From Thinopyrum elongatum (taxonomy: Eukaryota; Streptophyta; Magnoliopsida; Poales; Poaceae): DNA of 64,000 nucleotides. Under the pieces are notes generated by a model, which made no database searches, was not told the origin of the DNA, and saw only the letters and a list, made by a program, of their open reading frames with translations. Location of the stretch: NCBI GenBank assembly GCA_011799875.1, contig CM022302.1, positions 518,377,229 to 518,441,228 of the forward strand. The letters are read 5' to 3'. Shown piece by piece: positions 44,224 to 55,270 of the stretch. Each line of letters begins with the position of its first letter. Position 1 is the stretch's first letter. The translations under genes and the position numbers were made by a program.

Positions 44224-46725
44224 TCACTTACAGCCCACAGGTTTACAACCATATGGTCTATCAGTTAGTTCCCAAGTTCCATTAGAAAGAATTGAGTCCA
44301 TCTCATTATGAACAGCTTCTTTCCAATCATCTACATCCGGAGATGCATATGCCTCTGCAATCGTCTTGGGTGTGTCGTCCACAAGGTATACAATGAAATC
44401 ATCACCAAAGGATTTTGCAATCCTTTGTCTCTTGTTCCTTATAGGAACTTCATTGTTATCCTTCTCAAGGACTTCCTCATGTGATTGTTCGAAATATTCA
44501 TCAGTTGTACTAGATTCAGGAATTATCTCAGAAGAAAATCTAGCAATGCTATGCATATCTTTCATAGGAAATATGTTCTCAAAAAATGTTGCATCATGAG
44601 ATTCCATTATAGTATCAACATGCATATCAGGTACTTCAGATTTTACCACTAAAAATCTATAAGCAATCCGTTGAGCATACCCTAGAAAGACACAAGCCAC
44701 TGTCTTTGGTCCAAGTTTGCGTTTCTTAGGAATAGGAATATTGACCTTTGCCAAACATCCCCAAGTGCGCAGATAAGAAAGTGATGGTTTTCTCCCAACC
44801 CACTCCTCATAAGGGGTTTTCTCCTTATTATTGTTAGGAACTTTATTCAGGACATGACATGAAGTCAATAGAGCCTCCCCCCACCATGCCTTAGATAAAC
44901 CAGCAGTGTCTAACATGGCATTCACCAAGTCAGTCAATGTGCGGTTTTTCCTCTCGGCAACTCCATTTGATTGGGGTGAATAGGGAGGCGTCCTCTCATG
45001 AATAATACCATGTTCCTCACCAAATTCATCAAATACTTTGGGAAAATACTCTCCACCACGATCGGACCTAAGACGCTTGATCTTTCTCTCTAGTTGATTT
45101 TCAACTTCAGCTTTATAGATTTTAAAGTAGTCTAATGCTTCATCTTTAGTTTGCAACAAATAAACATAGCAAAATCTAGTCGCATCATCAATCAAAGTCA
45201 TGAAATATCTCTTTCCACTTTTTGTCAACACACCATTCATCTCACAAAGATCAGAATGTATGAGTTCTAGAGGTGCCAAGTTTCTCTCCTCAGCAGCCTT
45301 ATGAGGCTTTCGAGGTTGCTTCGATTGCACACAACTATGGCACTTAGAACCTTTGGCAACAGTGAAATTCGGAATTAAACTCATACTGGATAGCCGAGAC
45401 ATTAAACCAAAATTAATATGACATAAACGAGAGTGCCAAATACTTGCATCATCATTAACACTAGCACAAATTTGGTTTACTGACTTATTGCAAAAATCTG
45501 AAAGGGAAAAGCGGAACAAGCCTCCGCACTCATAGCCTTTGCCTATAAATTGTCCAAATCTTGACACGATTACTTTATTCGACTCTAAAACTACCTTAAA
45601 CCCATCTCGACATAGAAGGGAGCCGCTAACTAGATTCTTGTTCATAGTAGGGACATGCTGCACGTTCCTTAATTGCACGATCTTTCCCGAAGTAAACTTC
45701 AGATCCACCGTGCCAATGCCACGAACAGAAGCATGTGACCCATTCCCCATTAGGACGGAAGAATCCCTTGCGACCTGATAAGAAGTAAACAGGGAGACGT
45801 CAGCACACACATGAACGTTAGCACCCGAATCAATCCACCATGAAGATGATTGAAATACTGAAAGCACAATAGGTAAATTACCATACCCATCAGTATTGCT
45901 AGCGGTCACCATGTTGACAGTCTTGGAGCTCGTTTTCCCTCTCCGGTCTGCACGTTCAGGGCATTCCTTGGAAAAGTGTTCGGGCTTCCCACAGGCGTAG
46001 CACTCTAGCTCAGCCTTGTTAAACTTCTTCTTCTTGAAGGTAGTAGTCTTGGTAGGCTTGTTGAAAACAGGTTTGTTTTTCCCTTTGTTCTTGTTCTGTG
46101 GGTACCTCTGCACCATATTGGCGGTAGGCTGAACCTCACCTCCTTTCTCAGTAATGTCTTTAGCCCGAGCTTTTTCTTCAACATCAAGAGATGCAATCAG
46201 ATTTTCAACTGATATCTCCTGTCTCTTATGTTTCAGAGTTGTGGCAAAATTCCTCCATGAAGGAGGCAACTTTGCAATTATGCACCCAGCCACGAATTTG
46301 TCGGGTAGAACACACTTAAGGAGTTCAAGTTCTTTCACAATGCACTGTATCTCATGAGCTTGTTCAACCACAGAACGGTTATTCATCATCTTGTAGTCAT
46401 GAAAACTCTCCATGATGTACAGTTCACTGCCTGCATCTGTTGCACCGAATTTTGCATTCAGTGCATCCCACAGAGTCTTTCCGTCATCTATGTGCATGTA
46501 CACATCACACAGACGGTCAGCAAGAACACTCAGAATGCATCCCATAAACATAGTATTGGCTTCCTGAAATTTTCTCTGATCTTCGTCAGACATTCCCTCT
46601 GGAGCACCAACACTAACGTGGAAAACTTTCAGAGCAGTAAGCCAGAGCGTGGTCTTCACCTGCCACCTCTTAAAGTGCACACCGGTAAATTTATCCGGCC
46701 TTAGTGCATCAGCGAATCCAGCCAT
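44224..46725 (-). CDS. gag-pol: copia gag-protease-integrase (833 residues, stops before RT)
   Basis: The start at 46725 (MAGFADALRPDKFTGVHFKR) is chosen because the upstream part of the open frame lies in the LTR. Gag comes first (KTLWDALNAKFG, LPPSWRNFATTLKHKRQE), then a zinc knuckle CYACGKPEHFSKEC (about 45960-46010). The protease WWIDSGANVHVC follows, then the GAG-pre-integrase block IWHSRLCHINFG. The integrase core has its acidic residues in LIHSDLC, LRSDRGGEYF and SPQSNGVAERKNR. The frame ends at a TGA (44226-44224) at the start of the reverse transcriptase; a second in-frame TAG lies at 44181-44179. Otherwise it is fully open. Confidence 0.92.
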   Translation of the reverse strand: MAGFADALRPDKFTGVHFKRWQVKTTLWLTALKVFHVSVGAPEGMSDEDQRKFQEANTMFMGCILSVLADRLCDVYMHIDDGKTLWDALNAKFGATDAGSELYIMESFHDYKMMNNRSVVEQAHEIQCIVKELELLKCVLPDKFVAGCIIAKLPPSWRNFATTLKHKRQEISVENLIASLDVEEKARAKDITEKGGEVQPTANMVQRYPQNKNKGKNKPVFNKPTKTTTFKKKKFNKAELECYACGKPEHFSKECPERADRRGKTSSKTVNMVTASNTDGYGNLPIVLSVFQSSSWWIDSGANVHVCADVSLFTSYQVARDSSVLMGNGSHASVRGIGTVDLKFTSGKIVQLRNVQHVPTMNKNLVSGSLLCRDGFKVVLESNKVIVSRFGQFIGKGYECGGLFRFSLSDFCNKSVNQICASVNDDASIWHSRLCHINFGLMSRLSSMSLIPNFTVAKGSKCHSCVQSKQPRKPHKAAEERNLAPLELIHSDLCEMNGVLTKSGKRYFMTLIDDATRFCYVYLLQTKDEALDYFKIYKAEVENQLERKIKRLRSDRGGEYFPKVFDEFGEEHGIIHERTPPYSPQSNGVAERKNRTLTDLVNAMLDTAGLSKAWWGEALLTSCHVLNKVPNNNKEKTPYEEWVGRKPSLSYLRTWGCLAKVNIPIPKKRKLGPKTVACVFLGYAQRIAYRFLVVKSEVPDMHVDTIMESHDATFFENIFPMKDMHSIARFSSEIIPESSTTDEYFEQSHEEVLEKDNNEVPIRNKRQRIAKSFGDDFIVYLVDDTPKTIAEAYASPDVDDWKEAVHNEMDSILSNGTWELTDRPYGCKPVGCK

Positions 46726-46764
46726 AGTTAACTCAGGAAATTGCCTACAGTTAGGTTTTTGGAT

Positions 46765-47662
46765 TGTTGGAAAATTAGGCAAGTTCATGATTAATTCCAG
46801 TAAATAATTCATGACTAGAACAGATACTAGCATGCAACAATCTAGCAAACTAGAAGAACAGCAAGACATGCATAACAGCAGCGAACACGAAACAATAGCT
46901 GTAGAGACAGACATGAACAGATGATGTTGGACGTACTGTTCGTTAGCTATTGTGGGTGCGACGATGTTGATGACGATGTTGGCGACAAGCTGCTGCTGAC
47001 GGCGATGAAGACGACGATGAGTAGCACCGCCCGACTTGGACGGAAGACGACCCGTGATGACGAATTTGAGCAGTCGCGCAGAGCGCTTCCCAAAAACCTA
47101 ATCCGTCCTCTCCCGGTGCAGGATCGCAAGGACGAACGGTTCCGGAGACCTGCTCTCCCACGCGCCGATGCACGCCGGCGTTTGGGATGAAGTAGACTAC
47201 GACGGCGGCGCAAGTTGCGAGATGAGGCAAAATCCTAGGTGTTTTTCGGTGTGTCTTTGGCCACAGCCGGTAGCTGTATATATATTAGGACCAGAGGCGG
47301 TATTGTGTCGCGATCACAATCCCAAACCGACTCGGTTTCTAATTCGTATACTTACCGGATAAGAAATCAAAAACTTGTCTGCCAAGACATAAAAATAAAA
47401 CGGCAAAAGGAAGCTGCGCCCCTGCAAGGAGACGGACCGGATTTCGGCGAGGCGAGGCGAGGCGAGCGAGCGCGCGCGTGTGGTCTTTCCTTTCTCTTCT
47501 CACACACCACTTAGAGTGGTGGAGAGAACCCACTATATAAAGAGGTCCAACTCTTCTTCAACTTCCGGGGTGGGACTAAACTTTAGCACCACTACTTGCC
47601 ATTTTACACATGGGCTTTGAGATTTCAGAAATTGCTATGGGCCTAGCCCATTAATTCTAACA
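46765..47662 (-). repeat. 5' LTR of the copia element (898 bp)
   Basis: Starts TGTTAGAATTAATGGGC on the minus strand and ends CCTAATTTTCCAACA. It has an extra ~17 bp (TCTGCCAAGACATAAAA region, 47378-47395) and lacks the CGCCT run of the other LTR. TATA-like TTTATATAG at about 47540. Confidence 0.9.
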
Positions 47663-47667
47663 TGAGC

Positions 47668-48220
47668 TACACAAATAAAATTGTTTTTTACACTTGCAGA
47701 GTACATCCCAATGTAGTACATGTGGTTTTTTTGAATATTTTAAAACTTTAAATTTTGAAGTTTGAATTTTTCAAACTTTGAGCTCCATTAGCAATTTTCG
47801 ACTTGGATCCTACTTGTCAAAATGAGTGTTCCTTTCCTCAACCCTTCCGCTCTAAACACCAGGAGAGGTGATCTTCGGGCGCAACGTGCTGCCACCTCTT
47901 CTTCGATGGTAGGTCGCCCCTCCCACTCCTCCTCCGTTGGAACTACCTGTGTGGGAATGCAAGTAGTTCGTACTATGCTGGATGGAGTTATAACTTTCCC
48001 GATTTGGAGTTTCTAGGTAGGTATTCGTTGTTCGTCGGTTTGACACTTTCAACTGTGATGGCGGCGACGGTTTGGTGTTACGATGAATCTAATGAAACCA
48101 GTTTGGTGTTATAGATGTTGGTATATTTTCACATAGACTTGTTCAAATGTGCTTAAGTTTGACTTACGACAAATTTAGAAGTTCAAATTTTTTGAAACGA
48201 AGGGAGTGTATGGCACATCT
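47668..48220. other. intergenic stretch with a MITE-end relic
   Basis: Continues the sequence interrupted by the copia element at 41330. A CGAAGGGAGTGTA string at about 48198-48210 looks like the right end of a decayed Stowaway MITE. No gene recognised. Confidence 0.4.
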
Positions 48221-48357
48221 AGGCCCAGTTCTTTTGACACTTTCTAGTTACGGTTAGATAGGATTGTAAAACAAATGGGGCTCAAAGATTCTGGGAGAAG
48301 TTAGGTAGGGGTCGGATTCTGGGAGAATCCCCAGATTCTGGCAAAAGAACTGGGCCC
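48221..48357. mobile_element. MITE with GGCCCAGTTCTTTTG ends (~137 bp)
   Basis: AGGCCCAGTTCTTTTGACA at the left mirrors GGCAAAAGAACTGGGCC at the right. Two copies of GATTCTGGGAGAA lie inside. The ends suggest a hAT- or Mutator-derived MITE; the target duplication is unclear. Confidence 0.6.
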
Positions 48358-48531
48358 TAATCTTCCACAATTCCCTTCTTTAAAAAAAAACATTCTCAAG
48401 TTGCCAACGCGCCTGTAGCTCACGTTTCTGAACTAGGAAATCAGACCCCTCAAAAAAAAAAACTAGGAAGTCAGTTTTTTTTTTTTGAACTTGGAAGTTT
48501 GTTGCTCTAGCCGGTTTTCACGGTTTGTTTT

Positions 48532-49146
48532 TTGAAAGCCCCCAACTACCGCCCGTCCACCCCACACGACATAGAGCCGCGCGAGAGCCAGGAGCCAAGG
48601 CGCCGCTCCTTCTCTCCGGCGATCGCCGGCGACGCCTCGCCCCGCCCTGACCTGTACTTGGGAAGCGCGGCGCAGCGCGTGGCCTTCCCCTTTCCCTCGT
48701 TCCTCCCGCGGAGCGACCTCTTAAACCACCTGGATTCGCGCAGCACCTGCATTCACGCCTCGAGCAACTGCTTCCGATCGATGCGGCTGGCGCTCGTGGA
48801 ATCCTCTCCGACCAAAAATCGTGCCAAACGACGCCAGCACACGTCTCTATCGATCCATGGCAACGACGGCACGCACCACGGCGGCCTGCTGGGCTCGGTT
48901 GCCAACATCTGCACGCGGGGATCGGGCGCCCTGCAGGTGTTCGATGAATTGCCCCACTGGGGAGATTGCGTCGCTGGTCGGGTCCCGCATTCAAGGTATG
49001 TTTCCTCTCGATCAGTGATGGATTACACAATACTTGAGATTGTACCTAGTGACACAGCATGTTTCAGTAGTAACAAAATTCTTCAGTATCCGGAATACAA
49101 ATGTAGTTGCAACTCATGCACTTCCCATTCAAGTTGTTATGAGTAG
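48532..49146 (+). pseudogene. open frame with weak pentatricopeptide-like segment
   Basis: A 204-residue open frame. Only a short part, SVANICTRGSGALQVFDELP, recalls the repeat of pentatricopeptide proteins, and neighbouring repeats are absent or in other frames. A GT donor-like GGTATG occurs at 48996. I would treat it as a gene relic or chance frame. Confidence 0.2.
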
Positions 49147-49400
49147 AGAGTGCACAAAGGATCTGGAAAACGTCACCTATCACACACATTCATTGGATTA
49201 AGACACACACGCGCGTGCCCTGTGAGTCAAGAGACAATGCCAGCATGCTCCAATTGGGATGCAGCTTATTCATTCTAGCTTGAGCAGGGAGATTTGACAG
49301 AGCTAAGATGATTACAGATCTAGAGCCAGGGAGAAATAGGTAGATGATCAATCGCGCTGAATTTGGGATTACTTTGTGGACTGCCCTCACGTTTGTGGAG

Positions 49401-52287
49401 CTACACCACAGAGCACACTGATGATGAATCACACTGGACTGGAGGATTCTGGTTGCTGCTCTGTTGCGTCATGGCAACATGTGGAAAGCTTGCAGATGTG
49501 CCTTGGGTCTTCTTACTGTGACAAACGGTACATGATAGTATCATATGGATTGCAAAGTAGCTCAGCACGGCAATGATGAGCGCGACCACAATCACAGACG
49601 TCTTCCACCCCCTGTTGGAGCCGGCTGCATAGGCCACCAGGAGAGCAAACAGATCCAGTCTGATCGTCCAGTTCATCACCTTCAGCGACCATGTCTTCCA
49701 TTCTTCTTCCCTCTCGTCTGGCAGCCAATGCGGCAGCAACATGATGATGACAACGATGGAAGCCACAAAGGAAATGGAGTTGCTGTAGAAGAAGACAAGG
49801 TACCGGGGCCTCATGTTGTTGTGCATCACCGGGTCACCCGCCTCGTACCCGTTCCCACTGCTCTGCCACGCTCCGCCGGGTGGTTCCAGGCCAGCCTGGT
49901 AGGCTACGCTCGCCACCAAGATACCTAGCAGCATTAGGTATTTGCGCCTCGCGTGGTTCTTCCTTTTTTCCTTCTTTGCTTTTTCTTCTTCTTCTTCTTT
50001 CTTCTTTACCTTTTCTTCTTCTTCCTTCTTTGCCTTTTCTTCTTCTTCCTTCTTTGCCTTTTCTTCTTCTTTCTCCTGATCAATGGGTATGGATGGCTCA
50101 GCAGCTGCCGAGATGCCATTTTTGTTTTCTCCTCCGTCGTCCTCCTGTCCAGTGGGTCTGGATGGCGTAGCAGCTGCTGAATTGCCATTTTTGTTCGGTT
50201 CCCTCAACAAAAATACTAGCAGCAGTCCGGCTGCAACGAGGAGGACCACGACCACCAACACGAAAATGTAGATGGATGTCTTGATGTGTTGCGTGCTTCC
50301 GGCGGCGTACGCCCCCATCAAACAAAGTAAACCCACCGCCGTACAAACAGATAGCGCATTGCTTCGTATTGCTGGCCTGTACAAATTGGGGTTCACCAGG
50401 AGGATGATGAGGGCGATGGATAACATGAAGCTCACCGAGTTGCAATAGAAGAAGGCATTGTAGCGGCGTGGGTAGTTGTACAAGAGAACCGGGTCACCGG
50501 CATGGTGGCCGAGCTTGTCGTCCTGGAGCAGGAAGCCACCAGGAGGGGTGAGGCCGGCTTGGTAGGTGATGGTCACGGTCAAGATCGCGAAGAGGAGCAA
50601 CCGTTTGCGCTTCTTCTCCAGCAACTGATCTTCTTGGTCGTTGTTGTTCTGGTCCCTGTGATCCAGCGTGAAGAAGACAACATGGATCACCACATAGATC
50701 AAGACAGCCCCTGCCAAAGCCATGGCGTAAATGGAGGTGTTCACGTTTTGGCAGCTCCCAGCGGCATATGCACCGATGAGGCCAAACAGGTCGAGTATCA
50801 TGGCTGCCTCCAGCACATGGTGCTTGACTAGCTTCTCCATCTGGACCAAGACGATGGCCACCAATGAGGCCACAAACGCAACCGAGTTGCAGTAGTAGAA
50901 GGCCTTGTACCTCCTAGCGTTTGTCGCGAGGAGGATGGGGTCGCCAGCCATGTGCCCGTCACCGTTGTCCTGCCAAACGCCACCCGGCGGGTCCAACCCC
51001 GCTGTGTAGGTGATGGTGGCGGCAAGAGTGGCGAGCAGTAGAACAAGAGAGCGAGCCTTGTCCAGAGCCTCCCTACCACTGCATTAATACATTGCAGAGA
51101 AAGAAGAAACATAGTTTAGTTTAGTTGCAGAGAAATAAAGAAGAAAGCAGTGTAACTGCAGTCGTATGTGTTGTTTTTCATCAGTACCTGTCACCAGTCT
51201 GCTGATTTTCATCAGTTTGTAGGGCTGAATTGGAGTAATACCAAGTGTAGAAGCCGTGGAGCAGGATGTATGCCAGAACAGCGCCAACCAGGCTGACCAC
51301 GTAGGCGGTGGTGTCGGTCTTCCTGCAGCTGCCAGCGGCGTATGCGCCAATGAGGCCGACAAGCGCTACGAAGATGCACACGTAGAGCACGTGAAACCGA
51401 GCCGTCTTGTCGCGGAGCTTCTTGCCGTCGATGATGAGCAGCACGGCGATGAGCAGGGACGCCACGAATGCCGTGGTGTTGAAGAGTAAAAACACCGTCA
51501 GGCGCGTGCTGTGGTGGTCCCTGAGAATCACGTCGCCTGGGCGGTGGCTGCCCCCGGTGCTGTCCCAGAAGCCACCAGGCGTGCTCAGTCCGGCGACATA
51601 TGTGATGCTCACGGCGAACGTCGCGAGAAGCATCAGGACCTTGCAGAGCCGTTCTTCGGTTTTCGGCCTCTTCCGGGACTCCTTTTCTTTGACCTTGCGG
51701 TCAGATTCAGGGTCAGGGGCGGGAATTGCGCTGGTACCGGGCACGGCGCAGTTGTTGGTTTCAGAGTTGGGCATGCGGCCGCTGGAGCTAGAGCCAGAGT
51801 TCTTGTCTGGAAAACACCGGTCCAGCAACTTGAGAACCACGATGTAGGCGAAGACAGCGGCCACCAGAACCACGGTGTAGATGCTGGAAATCCTATCCCG
51901 GCAGGTTCCGGCGGCGTAGGCACCCACGAGGCTGAGCAGGTCCAGCACCATGACGGCCCGCAGCGGCTTGATGACCTGAACGGCGTCCTTCTTCCCCTTC
52001 TCCTTCTCCTTGTCGTGCCGAACGGCGAGGATGAGGATGAGCATGATGACCACGAGTGAGGCGGCGAAGGCGGTGGCGTTGCAGTAGAAGAAGGCGAGGT
52101 AGCGGTGGTAGTGGGTGTCGCGGATGATCGGGTCGCCGGCGGGTTGGCCGTCGTAGGCGGCCTGCCAGACGCCTCCCGGCGGGTTGAAGCCCGCGGCGTA
52201 CGTCACGTTGACCACCAGGGTGGCCAGCAGCAGGAGGTACTTCCGCAGGGTGTACTCCCATGATGGCTGCACGGGTGGCTCATCCAT
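49401..52287 (-). CDS. multi-PGG-domain membrane protein, two exons, 925 residues
   Basis: Exon 1 is 52287-51188 and exon 2 is 51078-49401, joined by an intron of 109 nt (donor GACAG|GTACTG, acceptor TTAATGCAG). The splice restores one frame of 926 codons. Five modules each start with a transmembrane helix ending in a PPGG or TPGG loop: GFNPPGG (residue 37), GLSTPGG (237), GLDPPGG (398), GLTPPGG (546) and GLEPPGG (767). Each continues with a GDP/GDV segment, an aromatic-rich helix and an AYAAGSC-like helix. About 20 membrane helices are expected. A Lys/Glu-rich coiled-coil (702-742) separates modules four and five. PGG domains normally follow ankyrin repeats in plant membrane proteins; none are seen here. 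Function unknown. A shorter annotation could miss the intron. Confidence 0.88.
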
Positions 52288-52289
52288 TT

Positions 52290-53114
52290 TGGGCTCCGTA
52301 GACGAAGGATGGGAGTGGCCGAGTGCACTCTCAGAGCTGGTGTGCTTCCTCTTAAATTATTGTGATGCTGCAGAATAGAGAATGACAGCCATAGAAGAGT
52401 GAGCCTGGTTATAAAACGACTTGCCTGGGCGCGTCGTCTTCGGGAGGGAGGGAGGAAGGTGCTCTGCATATTCAAAGCCCGACAGACTGGAGTCAAAGTC
52501 GTCGGAGAAGGGAAGCAGCAATCAACTCTTCTCCGGTCACATAAACTAGGAAGTAATTCTAGTTTTTAAAGAAAAGCATTTGGAAACATCGTGAGGGGCA
52601 CACATTTTTGGATGCATATGTGTGTTTTCTCGGCCGGGGCATGTTTTTCTTTGTTCTTTACTGCTCTTTTCGTAAATATCTTGGGTGGCAGTATTTAGCT
52701 AGAGATTTTTTTTTACCCTATACTCAGTTATTTGTAAAATAAAATAAAAATAATAAAGAATCGAATCATAGAGTTCCGATTTCTCTAAATTTTTTGACCA
52801 ATCGAGTGTGTGTTATCCCATTTTTTATTTATGTCCTTCCATAATTCGGATGCAGACAGTCTCTTTCATCTAGTGCAAGTCATCGGTCAGGCGGTGCCTT
52901 TCTCGACTCGGCTGGTGTGGGCCAAATTATAGAGCTGTGCCAGCCGAAGCTTCACTATTAAAAGAAACGAGAAAGCTAAAATTCATTCGGCAGGAATTCT
53001 GCGACAGATCCGAACGCATGTGTCGCCGTTCGATCCGCATCTTGTGGCGCCGCAGTTTTTTTTAATGCTTCGATTGCATGCATGCCATCTGATTTATTTG
53101 TCTCGATAAGAATA
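52290..53114. other. upstream region of the PGG gene and intergenic DNA
   Basis: Candidate promoter on the minus strand, but no convincing TATA element. The rest is AT-rich with no recognised element. Confidence 0.4.
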
Positions 53115-53228
53115 GCAGGCTCTTTTTTTTTTTTAGATTTTTGCACCCAAAAAATGGGCTAGCTAGGATTTGAACCCTGGTCTAAGAGATTGAACTCAAT
53201 CCCAATAGCCAACTCACCTCGGCCACTT
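53115..53228 (-). mobile_element. tRNA-derived SINE with A and B boxes
   Basis: The minus strand from about 53228 reads GTGGCCGAGGTGAGTTGG, fitting the RNA polymerase III A box. About 35 bp on comes GGTTCAAATCC, an exact B box. It then runs through CCCATTTTTTGGGTGC into an A-rich tail (53124-53140). This is a tRNA-like head followed by a short body and tail, as in grass Au-type SINEs. It is too diverged in its arms to be a working tRNA. Confidence 0.6.
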
Positions 53229-53539
53229 TTTTGCTAATAAAATTGAAGTCATACTATTTGACCTTGTTTTATGAGTGTGTTTTTTAAACACATTTTACTA
53301 GTCCTTTACTAGTGCGTTACTACATGCACATGGGTTCTCTAGTTCGTCATGGGCATTTTGTCATGTCACTAGTGCACCAACGTTACACTTCAAGTGCATA
53401 GGAAGGACGCTGGTGTCCCACGAAACACTTCAATAGTGTGTGAGGAGGATGTTGGTTATGATGTCAGTGATAACCCTTTAGGGTAGATCTTTAGATGGAT
53501 CGATCTTCAAAGGATGTGAATGCCGGTTGTAGTACACCG

Positions 53540-55270
53540 CCTCTCAAGGAAAATATTGTAGACGTGATAACTTACGTGCAAAACACCATGGTAGCTTTTG
53601 CTCCAAGAGATAAAAGTTGTTGTAAACACACCCTTGGTAATTTTTGCGTAAATAGATGGTAGTATATGCACAATAGGCGTGATAACTTACGCACCGCGGA
53701 GCTGATAACCCATGCACAAACACCGTGGTCACTTTTGAACCGGGAAAAGGTTGTTGAAAACATCCCCGTGATAACTTATGTGTAAATGTCATGATAAATT
53801 ACGTACCAGACCTGGTAGATTACATACAATCAACATGATAACTTTGAGTAGGAGATTTTTTTTTTATTGAAAACATACCCCCGACAACTTCCGTTCAAAT
53901 ACATGATAACTTGTGTACCACAGACCCGGTAGATTACATACAAACAACATGATAACTTTGACCCGGAGGAAAGAACGTTGTTGAAACATACCCCGGAATT
54001 TTTTATGCAACTAACATGATAATATATGCACCACGGACTTGATAACTTACATAATAAACACCACGGTAACTTTGAATAGGGATTTTTTTTTAAATATACA
54101 CCAATAAACTTCTACATAATTAACGTGGTAATATACATACTGCAAACATGATAGCTTAAGTACAAGCACCATGGTAACTAGATCGAGGAAAAAATTGTTA
54201 AAACATGCCTCCGGTAACTTCTATGTAAATAGAACAATAATATATGCACCGCAGACGTGGTAAGTATAGGTACAAACACCACGACAACTTTGACACCAGA
54301 AAAAGAAGTTGTTGAAGAACACACCCCTAGTAATTCCTGTATGAGTATCATGGTAATATAAACACCGTAGACCTGATAACTTAGCTGCAAATACCGCGGT
54401 AACTTAGACCGGAAAAAATGTTATTAAACATACCCCGGTTACTTATATGTAAATAGCATGGTAATATATGCACAACAGACCTGATAAGTTAGGTACAAAT
54501 ATCACAGTAACTTTGACCCAAAGGAGAAGTCGTTGAAAACATAACCCAATCACTTCTGTGTAAATAGCATGGTAATATACACACCGCGACCTGATAACTT
54601 ACATGCAAACACCCCGATAACTTTGAACCGGGGGGGGGGGGGGGGGGGGGGGAGGGAAGGTAGTTGAAAAGACACTCTGGTAAATTCTGTGTAAATACCA
54701 TGCTAATTTACGCACTGTAGAGGTGATAACTCGGGTACAAACACCGTTGTAACTTTTATAACCCGGGGGAAAAAGTTGTTGAAAATATGCCCCGGTAACT
54801 TCTGTGTAAATAACATGGTAATATACGAACGCAGACCTAATAAGTCATGCACAAACATCGTGGTAACTTTGACCCCGAGGGCGGGGGGAGGGTTGTTTGA
54901 AAACATACGCAGATAACTTCCTGTAAATAACATTGTAGTTTACGTATCATATACCTGATAATTCACGCACAAACACTATGATAACTTTGACCCCCCCCCC
55001 CGGGGGGGCGGGGCGGGGGGGGGGGATTGTTTGAAAACATAACCCCCCCCTCCCTATAACTTTCATGTAAATATCACGATAATATACACACCGTAAATTT
55101 GGTAACTCACACACAAACAACGTGATAACTTTGACCCTGGGAGGAGGAAGTTGTTCGATAACATAACCCCGGTAATTTCTATATAAAATAAAATGGTAAT
55201 ATACACATAACATAACTGAGAACTTACTTAACGTCGCAACTTTTGACCCAACAGAAGTCATCAAAACATA
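53540..55270 (+). repeat. tandem array of ~115-bp degenerate repeats (about 14 copies)
   Basis: Each unit contains a GATAACTTACGTACAAACACC-like segment, GTAACTTTGACCCGG plus a purine/G-rich run, AAGTTGTTGAAAACATACCCC and GTAAATAACATGGTAATATA. The anchor AACTTTGAC recurs near 53730, 53838, 53955, 54070, 54285, 54510, 54615, 54863, 54985 and 55125, with more diverged copies between. G or C runs of 20-30 bp mark several units (54632-54650, 54990-55025). No coding capacity. Confidence 0.85.

Larger units (their letters stand above)
41331..47662 (-). mobile_element. near-complete Ty1/copia retrotransposon, minus orientation
   Basis: Two LTRs (46765-47662 is 5', 41331-42275 is 3' for this strand), ends TGTT...AACA, and a perfect 5-bp target duplication TGAGC at 41326-41330 and 47663-47667. 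gag, protease, integrase, reverse transcriptase and RNase H follow in copia order. The LTRs are very similar apart from indels, so the insertion is fairly recent. Two in-frame stops separate integrase from reverse transcriptase. Confidence 0.95.

Noticed and set aside
46726..46914. N-terminal extension of the copia gag frame into the LTR
   Set aside because: The gag start at 46725 lies just after the LTR; the extension is LTR sequence that happens to be open.
49953..50180. Phe/Leu-rich plus-strand frame
   Set aside because: It is the antisense of the Lys/Glu coiled-coil of the PGG gene.
53150..53228. Functional tRNA gene
   Set aside because: The A and B boxes are present but the arms do not fold into a proper cloverleaf by eye, and an A-rich tail follows. 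SINE is the better call.
53540..55270. CRISPR-like array
   Set aside because: Repeats are long, degenerate and contiguous without unique spacers, and the genome is plant nuclear.
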